From positions 1 to 21,624 of the forward strand of contig JBARRP010000246.1 in assembly GCA_049644285.1 (NCBI GenBank): DNA of 21,624 nt, given 5' to 3'. This DNA is from CAVRXT01 sp049644285 (GTDB taxonomy: Bacteria > Acidobacteriota > Terriglobia > Acidiferrales > UBA7541). Below, one piece after another: positions 1-6,725 of this stretch (position 1 is its first letter; each line of letters begins with the position of its first letter). The notes under the pieces are model-generated. The model had not been told where the DNA came from, did not search any database, and saw only the letters and a program-made list of their open reading frames with translations. Both the position numbers and the translations under genes were made by a program.

Positions 1-672
1 TCGCTGGGCCATCCGCTGTGCTAAGAGATTTAGACCGTCAGTGGGGTATAGAAAGTTCACATCGCAGCCCGTAGACTGAGGCGACGCGTGGTCGAACGCA
101 CCCTCGACTGTCATCCAGATATTCACAGGGGACTTCGACTCATCCTGAGGTGCTAGTCCTTGCCACAGCCCGGCCGTATATAAATCGTGGAATGGACCGA
201 AAAAGATATCGTAAAGCGTCGGACCAAAACAGGCCAGCAGCCAGTCAGCCATCGTAGTCACAGAGCTGCTATGGCATTGGGCATCTACCATCTCTTCCGA
301 TACCTGCCTTGCGACCGACGATCCGAGATAGCCCAGATGGCTTTGAATGGGATAGGGAACACGGAGTCCTTCATAAGGGAAAAAAACTGCGGCTTTTCGC
401 GAATACGATTTGAAAGTGGTAAGGGACCGAACGAAGTCCACTACCAGCGGATCGCCACCCCACAGCCAGTGGCCCCCACCGATTTCAAAGCGATAAGCAT
501 CGCCGTCTCGTGGCGCCTGGTGAAGGCGCTCCCCGGAACCCGGGACCACATAATATGAAGCACAAATTCCCCCGGGTGTTTCGGCCATCTCATACACTGG
601 CAGTCCGGAAACGAGACCGCTCGCCAGGCCAGTTACGCCGCCCCCTATAATTAATGTTCCTCTGTGTGACAC
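1..672 (-). CDS. FAD-dependent oxidoreductase (UDP-galactopyranose mutase / protoporphyrinogen oxidase-like), C-terminus beyond window
   Basis: The minus strand is open for 224 codons from a GTG at 672 to the left edge, with no stop; the nearest upstream in-frame stop is TGA at 709-711. The product begins with a Rossmann dinucleotide-binding motif (IIGGGVTGLASG, about residues 8-19), then VYE and a PGG turn, as in flavin amine-oxidase/UGM-like enzymes. About 60 residues in comes FEIGGGHWLWGGDP, the FAD-contact loop of this superfamily, followed by PYPIQSHLGYL, typical of the protoporphyrinogen-oxidase-like proteins in polysaccharide loci. Further on, FGPTLYDIFFGPFHDLYTAGLW resembles the mid-domain (written here as one motif of the family). 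Such enzymes use FAD in the cytoplasm, often on nucleotide sugars; the substrate here is unknown. The start is GTG because no ATG lies between the stop and the Rossmann motif; a weak GAGAG precedes it. It is last of the leftward genes, 81 nt after the phosphopantetheinyl-transferase-like gene. The family is confident; the exact reaction is not. Confidence 0.82.
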   Translation of the reverse strand, partial: MSHRGTLIIGGGVTGLASGLVSGLPVYEMAETPGGICASYYVVPGSGERLHQAPRDGDAYRFEIGGGHWLWGGDPLVVDFVRSLTTFKSYSRKAAVFFPYEGLRVPYPIQSHLGYLGSSVARQVSEEMVDAQCHSSSVTTMADWLLACFGPTLYDIFFGPFHDLYTAGLWQGLAPQDESKSPVNIWMTVEGAFDHASPQSTGCDVNFLYPTDGLNLLAQRMAQR

Positions 673-753
673 GCGATTTTCTCTCGCCGGTGCGAGGAGG
701 AGCGAGAATCATGAGCACCTGTTCGCCTACGCTCCGGCCGTTTCTACGTCTAC

Positions 754-1509
754 TCAAGCCCAACTGCGATTTCCGTCAGAGGCTGTCCCTTCTATGCAAT
801 CAAGAGTGCACCGGACGATTTGTAATTTCGGACAGCGACCTTGCCACTGCCATAGGCGCACGCGCCAATCCTGCCCCATTGCGACAACATTAGCCATGTG
901 CTGATGCGCGAGCTTGAGTGTCAGAACTGAAAACGGCAACTCATCACAACGCAGTAGGGAAGTCGTCTCTCCCCGAGTGGGCGACAAGTCGACGTCGAAA
1001 CGTTCCAAGCTGATGCCAACCTCTCGGCGGGCAAGCGCAAACAATGCGAGGTCCCCAGACTGCGACAAATGGAAGCAAAAACCGTTCGTGCGGCAATCAG
1101 ATGCCAGTGCTAGTTTCCGGAATGAGCCGCGACAGAACCGCAAATGAGCAGGCTCTTGAGACAGATACCGTGCCAGGATATCCCTCAGGATGCCCCGCGC
1201 CGCTATGAAGCGAGTGCGGGCCTTGCTACTCCGAAACCGTGCAGCACGGTCTCGTTCCTCAGGGCTGAGCGTCTCGTGGAGTGCATTCAGATGTGCTGTG
1301 GCCAGATCCAGCGCGGCACGCCAGACGTGCACCTCATCAACAGGCAATTCAAGCGGACCCGATGTCGCCAACCACAAAGGCGGAGAGGTTATTCCGAGTT
1401 CTTCGGTGCTGATCGCTGACTTCGCCCCCGCTTCTGGTCCAGTCACAGTGTGGCTGCTAGGGCTGGATGACCCACTCCGGTGGTTTGTTAGCGCGATGAC
1501 TTCTTGCAT
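754..1509 (-). CDS. Sfp-type 4'-phosphopantetheinyl transferase homologue with catalytic core deleted
   Basis: Residues about 61-165 match the N-terminal half of Sfp/AcpT-type phosphopantetheinyl transferases: HVWRAALD, then LSPEERDRAARF and RFIAARGILRDILARYL, then the substrate loop FHLSQSGDLALFALARREVG. These enzymes move 4'-phosphopantetheine from CoA to Ser of carrier proteins. Normally VGVDVE is followed by about 60 residues holding the FFxxWTRKEAYLKA motif, with Mg-binding Glu and catalytic Lys, before the C-terminal DRFDVSLAP segment. Here VGISLE runs directly into RFDVDLSP, and the C-terminal part then continues recognisably (WRVRLWQW). So the W-KEA catalytic segment is missing but the frame is kept, and the first Asp of DxE is also replaced (ISLE). 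The gene starts at ATG 1509 with AAAGAG 6 nt upstream, 14 nt after the preceding stop, so it sits in the operon. I expect it to be inactive as a transferase: either a pseudogene in progress or a repurposed CoA/carrier-binding fragment. Confidence 0.78.
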   Translation of the reverse strand: MQEVIALTNHRSGSSSPSSHTVTGPEAGAKSAISTEELGITSPPLWLATSGPLELPVDEVHVWRAALDLATAHLNALHETLSPEERDRAARFRSSKARTRFIAARGILRDILARYLSQEPAHLRFCRGSFRKLALASDCRTNGFCFHLSQSGDLALFALARREVGISLERFDVDLSPTRGETTSLLRCDELPFSVLTLKLAHQHMANVVAMGQDWRVRLWQWQGRCPKLQIVRCTLDCIEGTASDGNRSWA

Positions 1510-1523
1510 GCTGGACTCTTTTG

Positions 1524-2519
1524 CTATCGGTAAGACACAGAGTGCAATTGGTCGGGATCCTGCGGTGCCACCTTCTCGGTATCGGCTGCGCGCCGGTTCG
1601 GGGCGGGTGCGGTTTCACCGAAACGCCTTGGTCTTTTCGGTACCAGGTCGGCTTCCTTCATTTTCTGGAGCAGGGCACCATAACTGATGCTTAAGGCAAG
1701 AGCGGTCGAGCGGCGATTCCATCCGTTGGCCTCGAGGACTCTTGTGATTATCCGGCGCTCGAGTTGCTTAGCCGCTTGCTGGGTGACTTTTTTCAACCGA
1801 ATAGTCCTGCCGTGCGTTATCTCAGCCAGCGCGACTCTGAAGACTGAGAGCAGTTCGTCTTGCAGTTCCTGGGGAGCAATGAGATCGTCAAAGAGAACCT
1901 GTGGGCGAATGCTCACTGCTAAGCCTGACTCAGGGTCAAAACCCTGAACAACCTTTGCTGGATTTCCGGATACAATTGCCTTCGGAGGCACGTTGCGGGT
2001 AACGACGCTGCCAGCGCTGACCATAGCATTCGCTCCTATGGTTACGTTTGAAAGAATAGTGGCGCCCGAACCGATGGAGGCGCCCTGCTCCACAACGGTT
2101 GGCTTCACTTTCCAGTTTCTCGGGGTCTGCAGGTGTCCGTCTGGGGTCGCGGCATGCAGATAGGCATCCTTGATGAAAGTCACCCCATGGCCAATGGACA
2201 CGTTGTCCTGAATGGTCACCCCTTCGCAGATAAAGGTATGGCTCGAGATTTTGCAGTTCTTACCAATCGTGGCGTTCTTTTGAATCTCGACAAACGCCCC
2301 GATCTTGGCGTTGTCACCGACTTCACACCCATAGAGATGAATAAACCTAGCTAGCGTGACGTTATCCCCTAGTCTCACGTCTGGCGCGATGCACCAGTGC
2401 TTCGCCATCGGGAACCTGCTCTGCCTCCGTGATTCCACGGCGGATCTGTTGCCTTGAGAATCCCGGGTCGCGAATTCTCGTCCCCCAGAGATGCTCGGCG
2501 GTGTGTCAGCCGGTTTCAT
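1524..2519 (-). CDS. Left-handed beta-helix (hexapeptide repeat) acyltransferase fused to Fis-type HTH
   Basis: From about residue 40 the product shows hexapeptide repeats of the left-handed beta-helix fold (IGAFVEIQKNATIGKNCKI, VTIQDNVSIGHGVTFI, ASIGSGATILSNVTIGANA), ending with the family signature SGNPAKVVQGF. The closest known types are sugar N- or O-acetyltransferases of the WbbJ/QdtC class, which use acetyl-CoA on nucleotide-linked amino sugars. About 50 residues after the helix, the C-terminus carries QLERRIITRVLEANGWNRR and ALALSISYGALLQKMKEA, the Fis-type helix-turn-helix (HTH_8) that normally ends NtrC-family regulators; no AAA+ domain is present. The reading frame is open further upstream to ATG 2708, but the extra N-terminus is featureless. 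I chose ATG 2519 for its GAAGG ribosome site 7 nt upstream; ATG 2408 (MAKHWCIAPDV), right at the fold start, is the alternative. The domain calls are secure; whether the fusion is functional is open. Confidence 0.82.
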   Translation of the reverse strand: MKPADTPPSISGGREFATRDSQGNRSAVESRRQSRFPMAKHWCIAPDVRLGDNVTLARFIHLYGCEVGDNAKIGAFVEIQKNATIGKNCKISSHTFICEGVTIQDNVSIGHGVTFIKDAYLHAATPDGHLQTPRNWKVKPTVVEQGASIGSGATILSNVTIGANAMVSAGSVVTRNVPPKAIVSGNPAKVVQGFDPESGLAVSIRPQVLFDDLIAPQELQDELLSVFRVALAEITHGRTIRLKKVTQQAAKQLERRIITRVLEANGWNRRSTALALSISYGALLQKMKEADLVPKRPRRFGETAPAPNRRAADTEKVAPQDPDQLHSVSYR

Positions 2520-2688
2520 CACTGAACCTTCATTCGAACTACCCTGGCCAACTACTCGGCATGTTCCTCGGCTCTCAATGTCCTTGATGCTGCTTTCGCG
2601 CGCGCCTTGTCGCTTGACCCAGTTGGCCGTCGAGGTGATTCCAACCTTGCCGGGCTTGCGGTTCTCCGGGAAAGGAATCTCAGCGGCA

Positions 2689-3132
2689 TCAGTCGATGTC
2701 CAGGTCATGCTCGCAAAGAAAAACTCGTGTCCATGGCGGTAGGTGCGGAAAAAACCGCGCTATCGTTTCTGGCGCAGCGATCCAGCAGCGCTCGCCGCCC
2801 TCCTCCGTCACCGGCACTGGGGGTAGCAGGACGGTGATTTCTTTGCCCTTGTCCTCTTCCCACTTCTCTAGAAGTTGCTCCCTTCCTGGCGCATGGGGGC
2901 ACGCGAGCGCATGGGAGCACGCGAGAAACTTTCCTCTATCCGTCGTGATCCGCACTGTCGCCCGGCCGGCAGTTTGCGCTCGATCAACACTGTCGCTGGC
3001 CACCCGCACCCGTAGAGGTATCGGCTTCGCTGTTCCAGTAAGTTCTTCGATAGGTCTTTCCATTTCATTTCGGCAGCGGCGTTGAAATCGTCTTAGGAGC
3101 GTGGCCAGAGTCATCACCGGTTTCCCTTTCAA
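2689..3132 (-). CDS. Hypothetical protein between antiterminator and acyltransferase
   Basis: This 147-residue ORF lies 30 nt downstream of the UpxY-like gene and overlaps the longest possible acyltransferase ORF by 20 nt, so position and strand suit an operon member. I do not recognise the family. It is basic at the start (LLRRFQRRCRNEMERP), has a central stretch rich in beta-type residues (LRVRVASDSVDR, ATVRITTDRGKF), then a charged patch (EKWEEDKGKE) and an aromatic C-terminus (FFPHLPPWTRVFLC). No signal peptide or membrane helix is visible. An 18-nt imperfect tandem duplication in the middle adds the repeat ACSHAL/ACPHAP without changing frame. Opposing frames here are also long (for example 2696-3085 on the plus strand), so the coding call is uncertain; this could be a decaying gene. 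Confidence 0.45.
   Translation of the reverse strand: MKGKPVMTLATLLRRFQRRCRNEMERPIEELTGTAKPIPLRVRVASDSVDRAQTAGRATVRITTDRGKFLACSHALACPHAPGREQLLEKWEEDKGKEITVLLPPVPVTEEGGERCWIAAPETIARFFPHLPPWTRVFLCEHDLDID
2891..2926. repeat. Two-copy 18-nt imperfect tandem repeat
   Basis: GCATGGGGGCACGCGAGC is followed at once by GCATGGGAGCACGCGAGA; the units differ at two positions. The 18-nt period is a whole number of codons, so the surrounding minus-strand frame stays open. Confidence 0.8.
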
Positions 3133-3162
3133 AGACGGCTTCGTTTCAAGCTAGCATTTAAT

Positions 3163-3780
3163 TCAATTTGCAAATCCGACGGTTCTGGGCCCGGCATGTG
3201 TGGATGCTGCTGCATAGCCAGAGCCGTGGACGCCGGACGGCTTCCCGTTCACTCTTTCGACCAAAAATGCATCCACTTCTACGGCAGCTGCCTCCCCCAG
3301 CATCTCTACGGAAAGAACCAGCCGATAAAGATTCTTCTTCCGTACCAGGATCCCTTGGATTCCCTCCAGAGGGCCGCATTTGACTCTCACCCACTCGCCG
3401 CATTTCAAGAAAGGATGTGGCTCGATGCGGGAACCGCTTTCGACAGCTCGTCGGACGGCCTCGATCTCGGCGGGAGGGATAGCGGCCGGCTGGCCGGCGT
3501 TTGATACGAGGGCATGTATCCCCGGTGTCGTCATGATGTCCAGACGGCGATCAAGACCTCCTTTGAGAAAGACATAGCAAGGAAAGAGTGGCAAAGAAAG
3601 CAGCTTGGTCCGATCCTTCCACCTGCTGGTGACTGGGTAGAGCGGGAGCAGGATCTCGAATCCCTTGATCGTGAGAATGCGAGCAACCGTTTTCTCATGC
3701 TGGTGGCGTGTGTAAATCGCATACCAGGCAAGCGAAGGATCATCGTTATAAACGGATGAGTTAGAGATCCCACAAATCAT
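3163..3780 (-). CDS. UpxY/NusG-family transcription antiterminator (RfaH-like paralogue)
   Basis: The N-terminal domain is of NusG (NGN) type: SLAWYAIYTRHQHEKTVARIL (residues about 15-35) followed by ILLPLYPVTSRWKDR, PLFPCYVFLKG and a TPGIHALVSNAG strand. The C-terminus carries a KOW motif (GEWVRVKCGPLEGIQGIL, about residues 130-147) and a short beta-barrel tail. At 205 residues the length suits UpxY-type NusG paralogues, which bind RNA polymerase near the start of long capsule or exopolysaccharide operons and suppress premature termination. It is the first of five leftward genes, which fits: it would act on its own operon. The ATG at 3780 has GGAG 4 nt upstream, a rather short spacing. The final ~25 residues after VERV look non-conserved. 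The family call is confident; a loop of RNA or DNA recognised by it was not identified. Confidence 0.92.
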   Translation of the reverse strand: MICGISNSSVYNDDPSLAWYAIYTRHQHEKTVARILTIKGFEILLPLYPVTSRWKDRTKLLSLPLFPCYVFLKGGLDRRLDIMTTPGIHALVSNAGQPAAIPPAEIEAVRRAVESGSRIEPHPFLKCGEWVRVKCGPLEGIQGILVRKKNLYRLVLSVEMLGEAAAVEVDAFLVERVNGKPSGVHGSGYAAASTHAGPRTVGFAN

Positions 3781-4013
3781 AGAGCTCCGCCCTGTGACTT
3801 ACAGAAGGAGCCTCGCCCTGTAAGCCTCAAAAGAGATTGAACTAGCGCCGGCGTTGGCACTGCATTCGTCGCCTTTTCCAACTGCAGCCGAAGAACGTCT
3901 GCTGTCTGATGCCTCCGCTGCCCGGCGGCTCATGAATCGGCTGGAGGATTCAACGATAGAGTCTCTGAGGCTCAACCCTTGTAACGCTTGTCCCTGAGCC
4001 TGAGTTGCTCCTC
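3781..4013. other. Intergenic stretch upstream of the UpxY-like gene
   Basis: This 233-nt gap between the PilZ gene (ending at 4014) and the antiterminator (starting at 3780) should hold the promoter of the leftward operon, but I cannot point to convincing -35/-10 boxes. Its right end belongs to the duplicated PilZ module. A short plus-strand frame ends with ESLRLNPCNACP at 3997; the second PilZ copy has a matching ESLRLDPCNTCS at 18173, but I see no ribosome site for either. Confidence 0.4.
3969..4002 (-). terminator. Possible 3' hairpin behind PilZ copy 1
   Basis: AGGCTCA (3969-3975) and TGAGCCT (3996-4002) are perfect 7-bp arms around a 20-nt loop, just past the stop of the leftward PilZ gene. 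A weaker version (GGCTC/GAGCC) is kept at the same place behind PilZ copy 2. No T-tract follows, so a classical intrinsic terminator is doubtful. Confidence 0.35.
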
Positions 4014-4394
4014 CTATGTTGCTTCGTACCCGCTAGGATTTCCTCCACCACTGCTTTCATGGTTTTCGTGCAAGATGGCGCCCTGGGTCAGAACTGCAAA
4101 GCCGCCGCTTCGCTCACCTGCAGTAGTCTGGTCGACCCGAAGAACCCGTCCTGCGAGTTCCACGCGCAGGGCGCTCATTGCCTGAGGCAGCGCCACGAGA
4201 AAAATTCTGAGTTCGACATCAGCTCCCACTGGCGGACAATCAGGAGCAAAAACGAATGTTCCCGTTTCACTGATGTCACGACTGGTGCCTTCGCCCTGGC
4301 GCAGGTCGCCGTTCTCGCCTTTCCAACAGAATGAAACCCGTGCATGCACTGGATAGCGCATACTCTTTCGGGTCGGCTTCCGGGACCCTCCCAC
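4014..4394 (-). CDS. Single-domain PilZ protein (copy 1), predicted c-di-GMP binding
   Basis: The 126-residue product is a stand-alone PilZ domain. The two c-di-GMP contacts are present: RxxxR (RKSMR, residues 9-13, followed by YPVHARVSF) and DxSxxG (DISETG, residues about 41-46). The rest (GADVELRIFLVALP, LAGRVLRVDQ, GGFAVLTQGAIL) gives the usual beta-barrel strands. PilZ proteins of this size act as cytoplasmic c-di-GMP adaptors for surface motility or polysaccharide production; the target here is unknown. The start is GTG at 4394, supported by GGAAGG 5 nt upstream. It lies 233 nt upstream of the UpxY-led operon on the same strand, so joint transcription is possible but not shown. A diverged second copy lies at 18197-18544. 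The family call is secure. Confidence 0.9.
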   Translation of the reverse strand: MGGSRKPTRKSMRYPVHARVSFCWKGENGDLRQGEGTSRDISETGTFVFAPDCPPVGADVELRIFLVALPQAMSALRVELAGRVLRVDQTTAGERSGGFAVLTQGAILHENHESSGGGNPSGYEAT

Positions 4395-4887
4395 GCTGTC
4401 CTTCCGCGGACTCGATGCGAACCTCGCGTCAGCTCTGTGAGACGATTTTTTGCTTTGCGTTTTAGAACCACTCGCGAGCGAAGCTACGACGTCGGGCTTG
4501 AACGCACAAGAGCCGGAAAGTCACATTCTCGTTAAGCCGTTTGTGGACAGAGTTCTAGCCAGGACGGTTAGACTCATCTAGTGAGACTTCTGTACCCGAA
4601 GATGCCTTAGGTACAAATATCTACGCGTGATAGAGACAGAGGTTTCTTACGAGGCCCGCTGCGAACCACGCGATCCTGGGGCTCGGACCGTGAAAAGCTC
4701 CGGCTGACTGCCCAGACCAAGAGGCAAAGATCCACCGCGGTGGAAGGGTTTTGCAAGGGATGTCTCTGGTTCGTGAGCTGGTTCGTCTATCGGAGCAGTA
4801 GATTGACGAGCGCTATTCTCTGAGTCGACAATCGAAAGGGCGTTTTGGCCACGACTCTCGCCGCGGAAGCTACGGGAGGGCTCTTGA
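4395..4887. other. Gene-poor stretch between PilZ copy 1 and the LuxR-type regulator
   Basis: Apart from the upstream flank of module A (to about 4500), I find no convincing gene in these ~490 nt. Short open frames here have R/S-rich, non-protein-like composition. The one structured element is the 14-bp palindrome at 4731-4744. Confidence 0.5.
4731..4744. promoter_or_regulatory. Perfect 14-bp palindrome, possible operator
   Basis: TCCACCGCGGTGGA reads the same on both strands. It lies between two leftward genes, about 145 nt beyond the stop of the regulator and about 335 nt upstream of the PilZ start. No loop or T-tract makes it a terminator. Binding by a dimeric regulator is a guess. Confidence 0.35.
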
Positions 4888-5661
4888 CTATTGGGGCAGC
4901 AGGGACTGGGAACCCAATTCTTCTCGATAACCTTCGGAGATCCGACGCTCCTGTCTCTGGTTGTTCACGTAGACAGCCAGTTCAAGCCGAGTAGAGGTTC
5001 CTAGTTTGTTGAAAATCCGGAAGAGATAATTTCGCACTGTGTGCTCGCTCAGATTGAGCTGATGCGAGATCTCACGATTGGTCAAACCTTCGGCGACGAG
5101 ATGAACGACGCTCTCCTCTCTCTTAGTCAAGAGATTTGAGCCGCCGACATTGCCCATCGAAGGCGGAGCAGTTTGGACCAGGAAGTCAATTAGATACAGC
5201 AGTTGATTGTTGTTAATCCATACTTGCCCCCGGTGCACGGCATAAATGCACTTACAGAGCGTCTCAAAAGGGTCCTCTCTACAGAAGATGCCATGGGCGC
5301 CCGCTCGAAAAGCTTCGATAACCGTGGCGTGTTTGCTGGCATCAATCAAAATGATCACCTTTGTCTTGGAGCCGGAAACCCATAATTCTCGCGCTGCCTT
5401 AAGACCCATGCTGGGTCCGTCTTTCAAGTCGGCGCTTATTACCGCGACTTCTGGCTGGATGTCCTGGATTGCTCTCCGGACTTCAAGAGAGTCAACAGCC
5501 AACGCACTTACTTCGATGGGGTAAGGGCTTTGCTTAAACGCACTAGCCATCAGTTGGCAGCCCATTCGGCTTATGTCAGCAACTAGAAGAGTGATGGCCG
5601 GGCCACCTTCGCGTACGTGCGCTCGCTTCGCGGCCCCGGATGATGAATGCGTTCGCGCCAC
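4888..5661 (-). CDS. LuxR/NarL-type transcriptional regulator with degenerate receiver domain
   Basis: The 257-residue product has a receiver-like domain (about residues 22-150) and a LuxR-type helix-turn-helix at about 177-235 (LLTKREESVVHLVAEGL, NREISHQLNLSEHTVRNYL). In the receiver, the strand that normally ends in the phospho-accepting Asp (PDVVLLD) reads PEVAVIS, placing Ser76 there; Asp78 is two residues later. The conserved Lys near the end of the domain reads Arg (GIFCRED). It may therefore not be phosphorylated in the standard way and could act constitutively, by dimerisation or by ligand. The start is GTG at 5661 with GGAG 7 nt upstream. No sensor kinase is adjacent, and more than 1 kb without a firm gene lies upstream, so its targets cannot be guessed. 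The fold assignment is secure; the signalling mode is inferred. Confidence 0.9.
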   Translation of the reverse strand: MARTHSSSGAAKRAHVREGGPAITLLVADISRMGCQLMASAFKQSPYPIEVSALAVDSLEVRRAIQDIQPEVAVISADLKDGPSMGLKAARELWVSGSKTKVIILIDASKHATVIEAFRAGAHGIFCREDPFETLCKCIYAVHRGQVWINNNQLLYLIDFLVQTAPPSMGNVGGSNLLTKREESVVHLVAEGLTNREISHQLNLSEHTVRNYLFRIFNKLGTSTRLELAVYVNNQRQERRISEGYREELGSQSLLPQ

Positions 5662-5802
5662 TCGGATACTCCATTCCGTCGAGGGCGTTCATTCCATGAG
5701 CGACTCTTAGCATTGGCCTCGGGAGTGAGCAATTCCTACGCTCGTTCTTACGATCCTGGCTGACAAAATAACAGCCCGATCGGCCAGATCTAGGAGATGA
5801 TC

Positions 5803-5874
5803 ATGAACGTCATCGACGACATCATTCGCATCGGTCACCGTAGCCATCCGCACGCCGTTGGCTATTGTTCCTAG
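5803..5874 (+). CDS. Possible 23-residue small ORF
   Basis: ATG 5803 follows AGGAG (5792-5796) at a 6-nt spacing, a textbook ribosome site. It encodes 23 residues beginning MNVIDDIIRIGHRSHPHA and ends at TAG. The product resembles nothing I know. It could be a leader peptide, a small protein or the N-terminal stump of a lost gene. Nothing follows closely on the plus strand that it could regulate as a leader. Confidence 0.25.
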   Translation: MNVIDDIIRIGHRSHPHAVGYCS

Positions 5875-6181
5875 GGCCTGGGTTATCTAACTCTTAGGCA
5901 ACAACTCGATAGGTTTAAATCGTCAACCGTTCCCAGTCGACCGCGAATCTGATTGGCGAAAATTGGGTAGCGTGGAGACGCGTAAACTTTCGAGCAGGCG
6001 CTCGAGATTTCCGGAACCGCTCGAGAACTTTTTCGGTTGATGCTCACGGCACCGAGGCTGGATGGGTGCCGAGCAGTCCACGGGTGCGCGATCAGTTTTC
6101 TATCGCTCGCGCCCGCGAAATTGTAAAAGGCTTCGATAGTACAATCGCTCGTCGGCTGTCAAGTGCCAAAGAACTTTGGAC

Positions 6182-6191
6182 CTACTAGTAG
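6182..6191. promoter_or_regulatory. 10-bp perfect palindrome
   Basis: CTACTAGTAG is its own reverse complement. It lies in the middle of the gene-poor stretch about 520 nt upstream of the LuxR-type regulator. It is short enough to occur by chance; an operator role is speculative. Confidence 0.2.
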
Positions 6192-6725
6192 TATCATGAC
6201 TCCCCTGCTGACCCTGGGGCACCGCGTTAGTGAGGCACGGCGGTTTTCAAGTTTCCGACGAAGCTATCAAAACTTGTAACGGAGCCGGCATTTTATGCCC
6301 TTGAGAATGGGGAGCCTCGATTCTCAATTTGGCAATGTCGCGTCGAGAACCCGCGGCCCCATACGAGATCATGAAGCCATCGATAAGAATCACAATAAAG
6401 TGAACTCTCTAGGGGCGGCAAAGAGAACGTGTAGTGGAGAGGTTTCACGCGGCAGATATCGGTGCGTAGCGTGCTAAACAGGTGAGAATGCTCGACCCGA
6501 CCCGACCTTCGGGTGTAAGACCGGCTTCTCCCAATGGCCCTCGTGTCGTCGCCCGTCGCATGCGACGCCCTGGGGGGATTTACATTTACGAAAATCAGTT
6601 TTCGGAGAAAAAATCCGGACGGTAAGCGCGAGCGAGTGCGCCCGCCTTGGAGACCCCGGACGATGAAGATCTTCTTGCCCCTCGGACACTCCGTTCCTGC
6701 CCAAAGGCCGCCAACCACTCCGAAA

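Larger units (their letters stand above)
3958..4500. repeat. Module A copy 1: dispersed repeat holding a PilZ gene
   Basis: This stretch aligns base by base with about 18127-18675, in the same orientation, including the PilZ gene, its 3' hairpin and about 100 nt of upstream DNA. Similarity begins at GAGTCTCT and fades after the CTTTGNGTTTNAGAAC stretch upstream of the gene. Overall it looks roughly 80% identical by eye; 4250-4302 is identical to 18433-18485 over 53 nt. Confidence 0.85.
5662..6725. other. Gene-poor 1-kb stretch upstream of the LuxR-type regulator
   Basis: I see no firm gene. The longest open frame (6293-6871, minus) is R/S-rich, starts inside the neighbouring gene in another frame and looks like chance. 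Small elements present are a 23-codon ORF with a good ribosome site (5803), a 10-bp palindrome (6182-6191) and a 6-bp stem hairpin at 6500-6514 (ACCCGA/TCGGGT). This stretch should carry the promoter of the leftward regulator. Confidence 0.5.

Noticed and set aside
187..558. 123-codon plus-strand ORF at the left end
   Set aside because: Opposite the FAD oxidoreductase frame, which carries clear family motifs.
2520..2708. Extra N-terminal extension of the acyltransferase to ATG 2708
   Set aside because: Featureless, no good ribosome site, and overlaps the preceding ORF; ATG 2519 has GAAGG at proper spacing.
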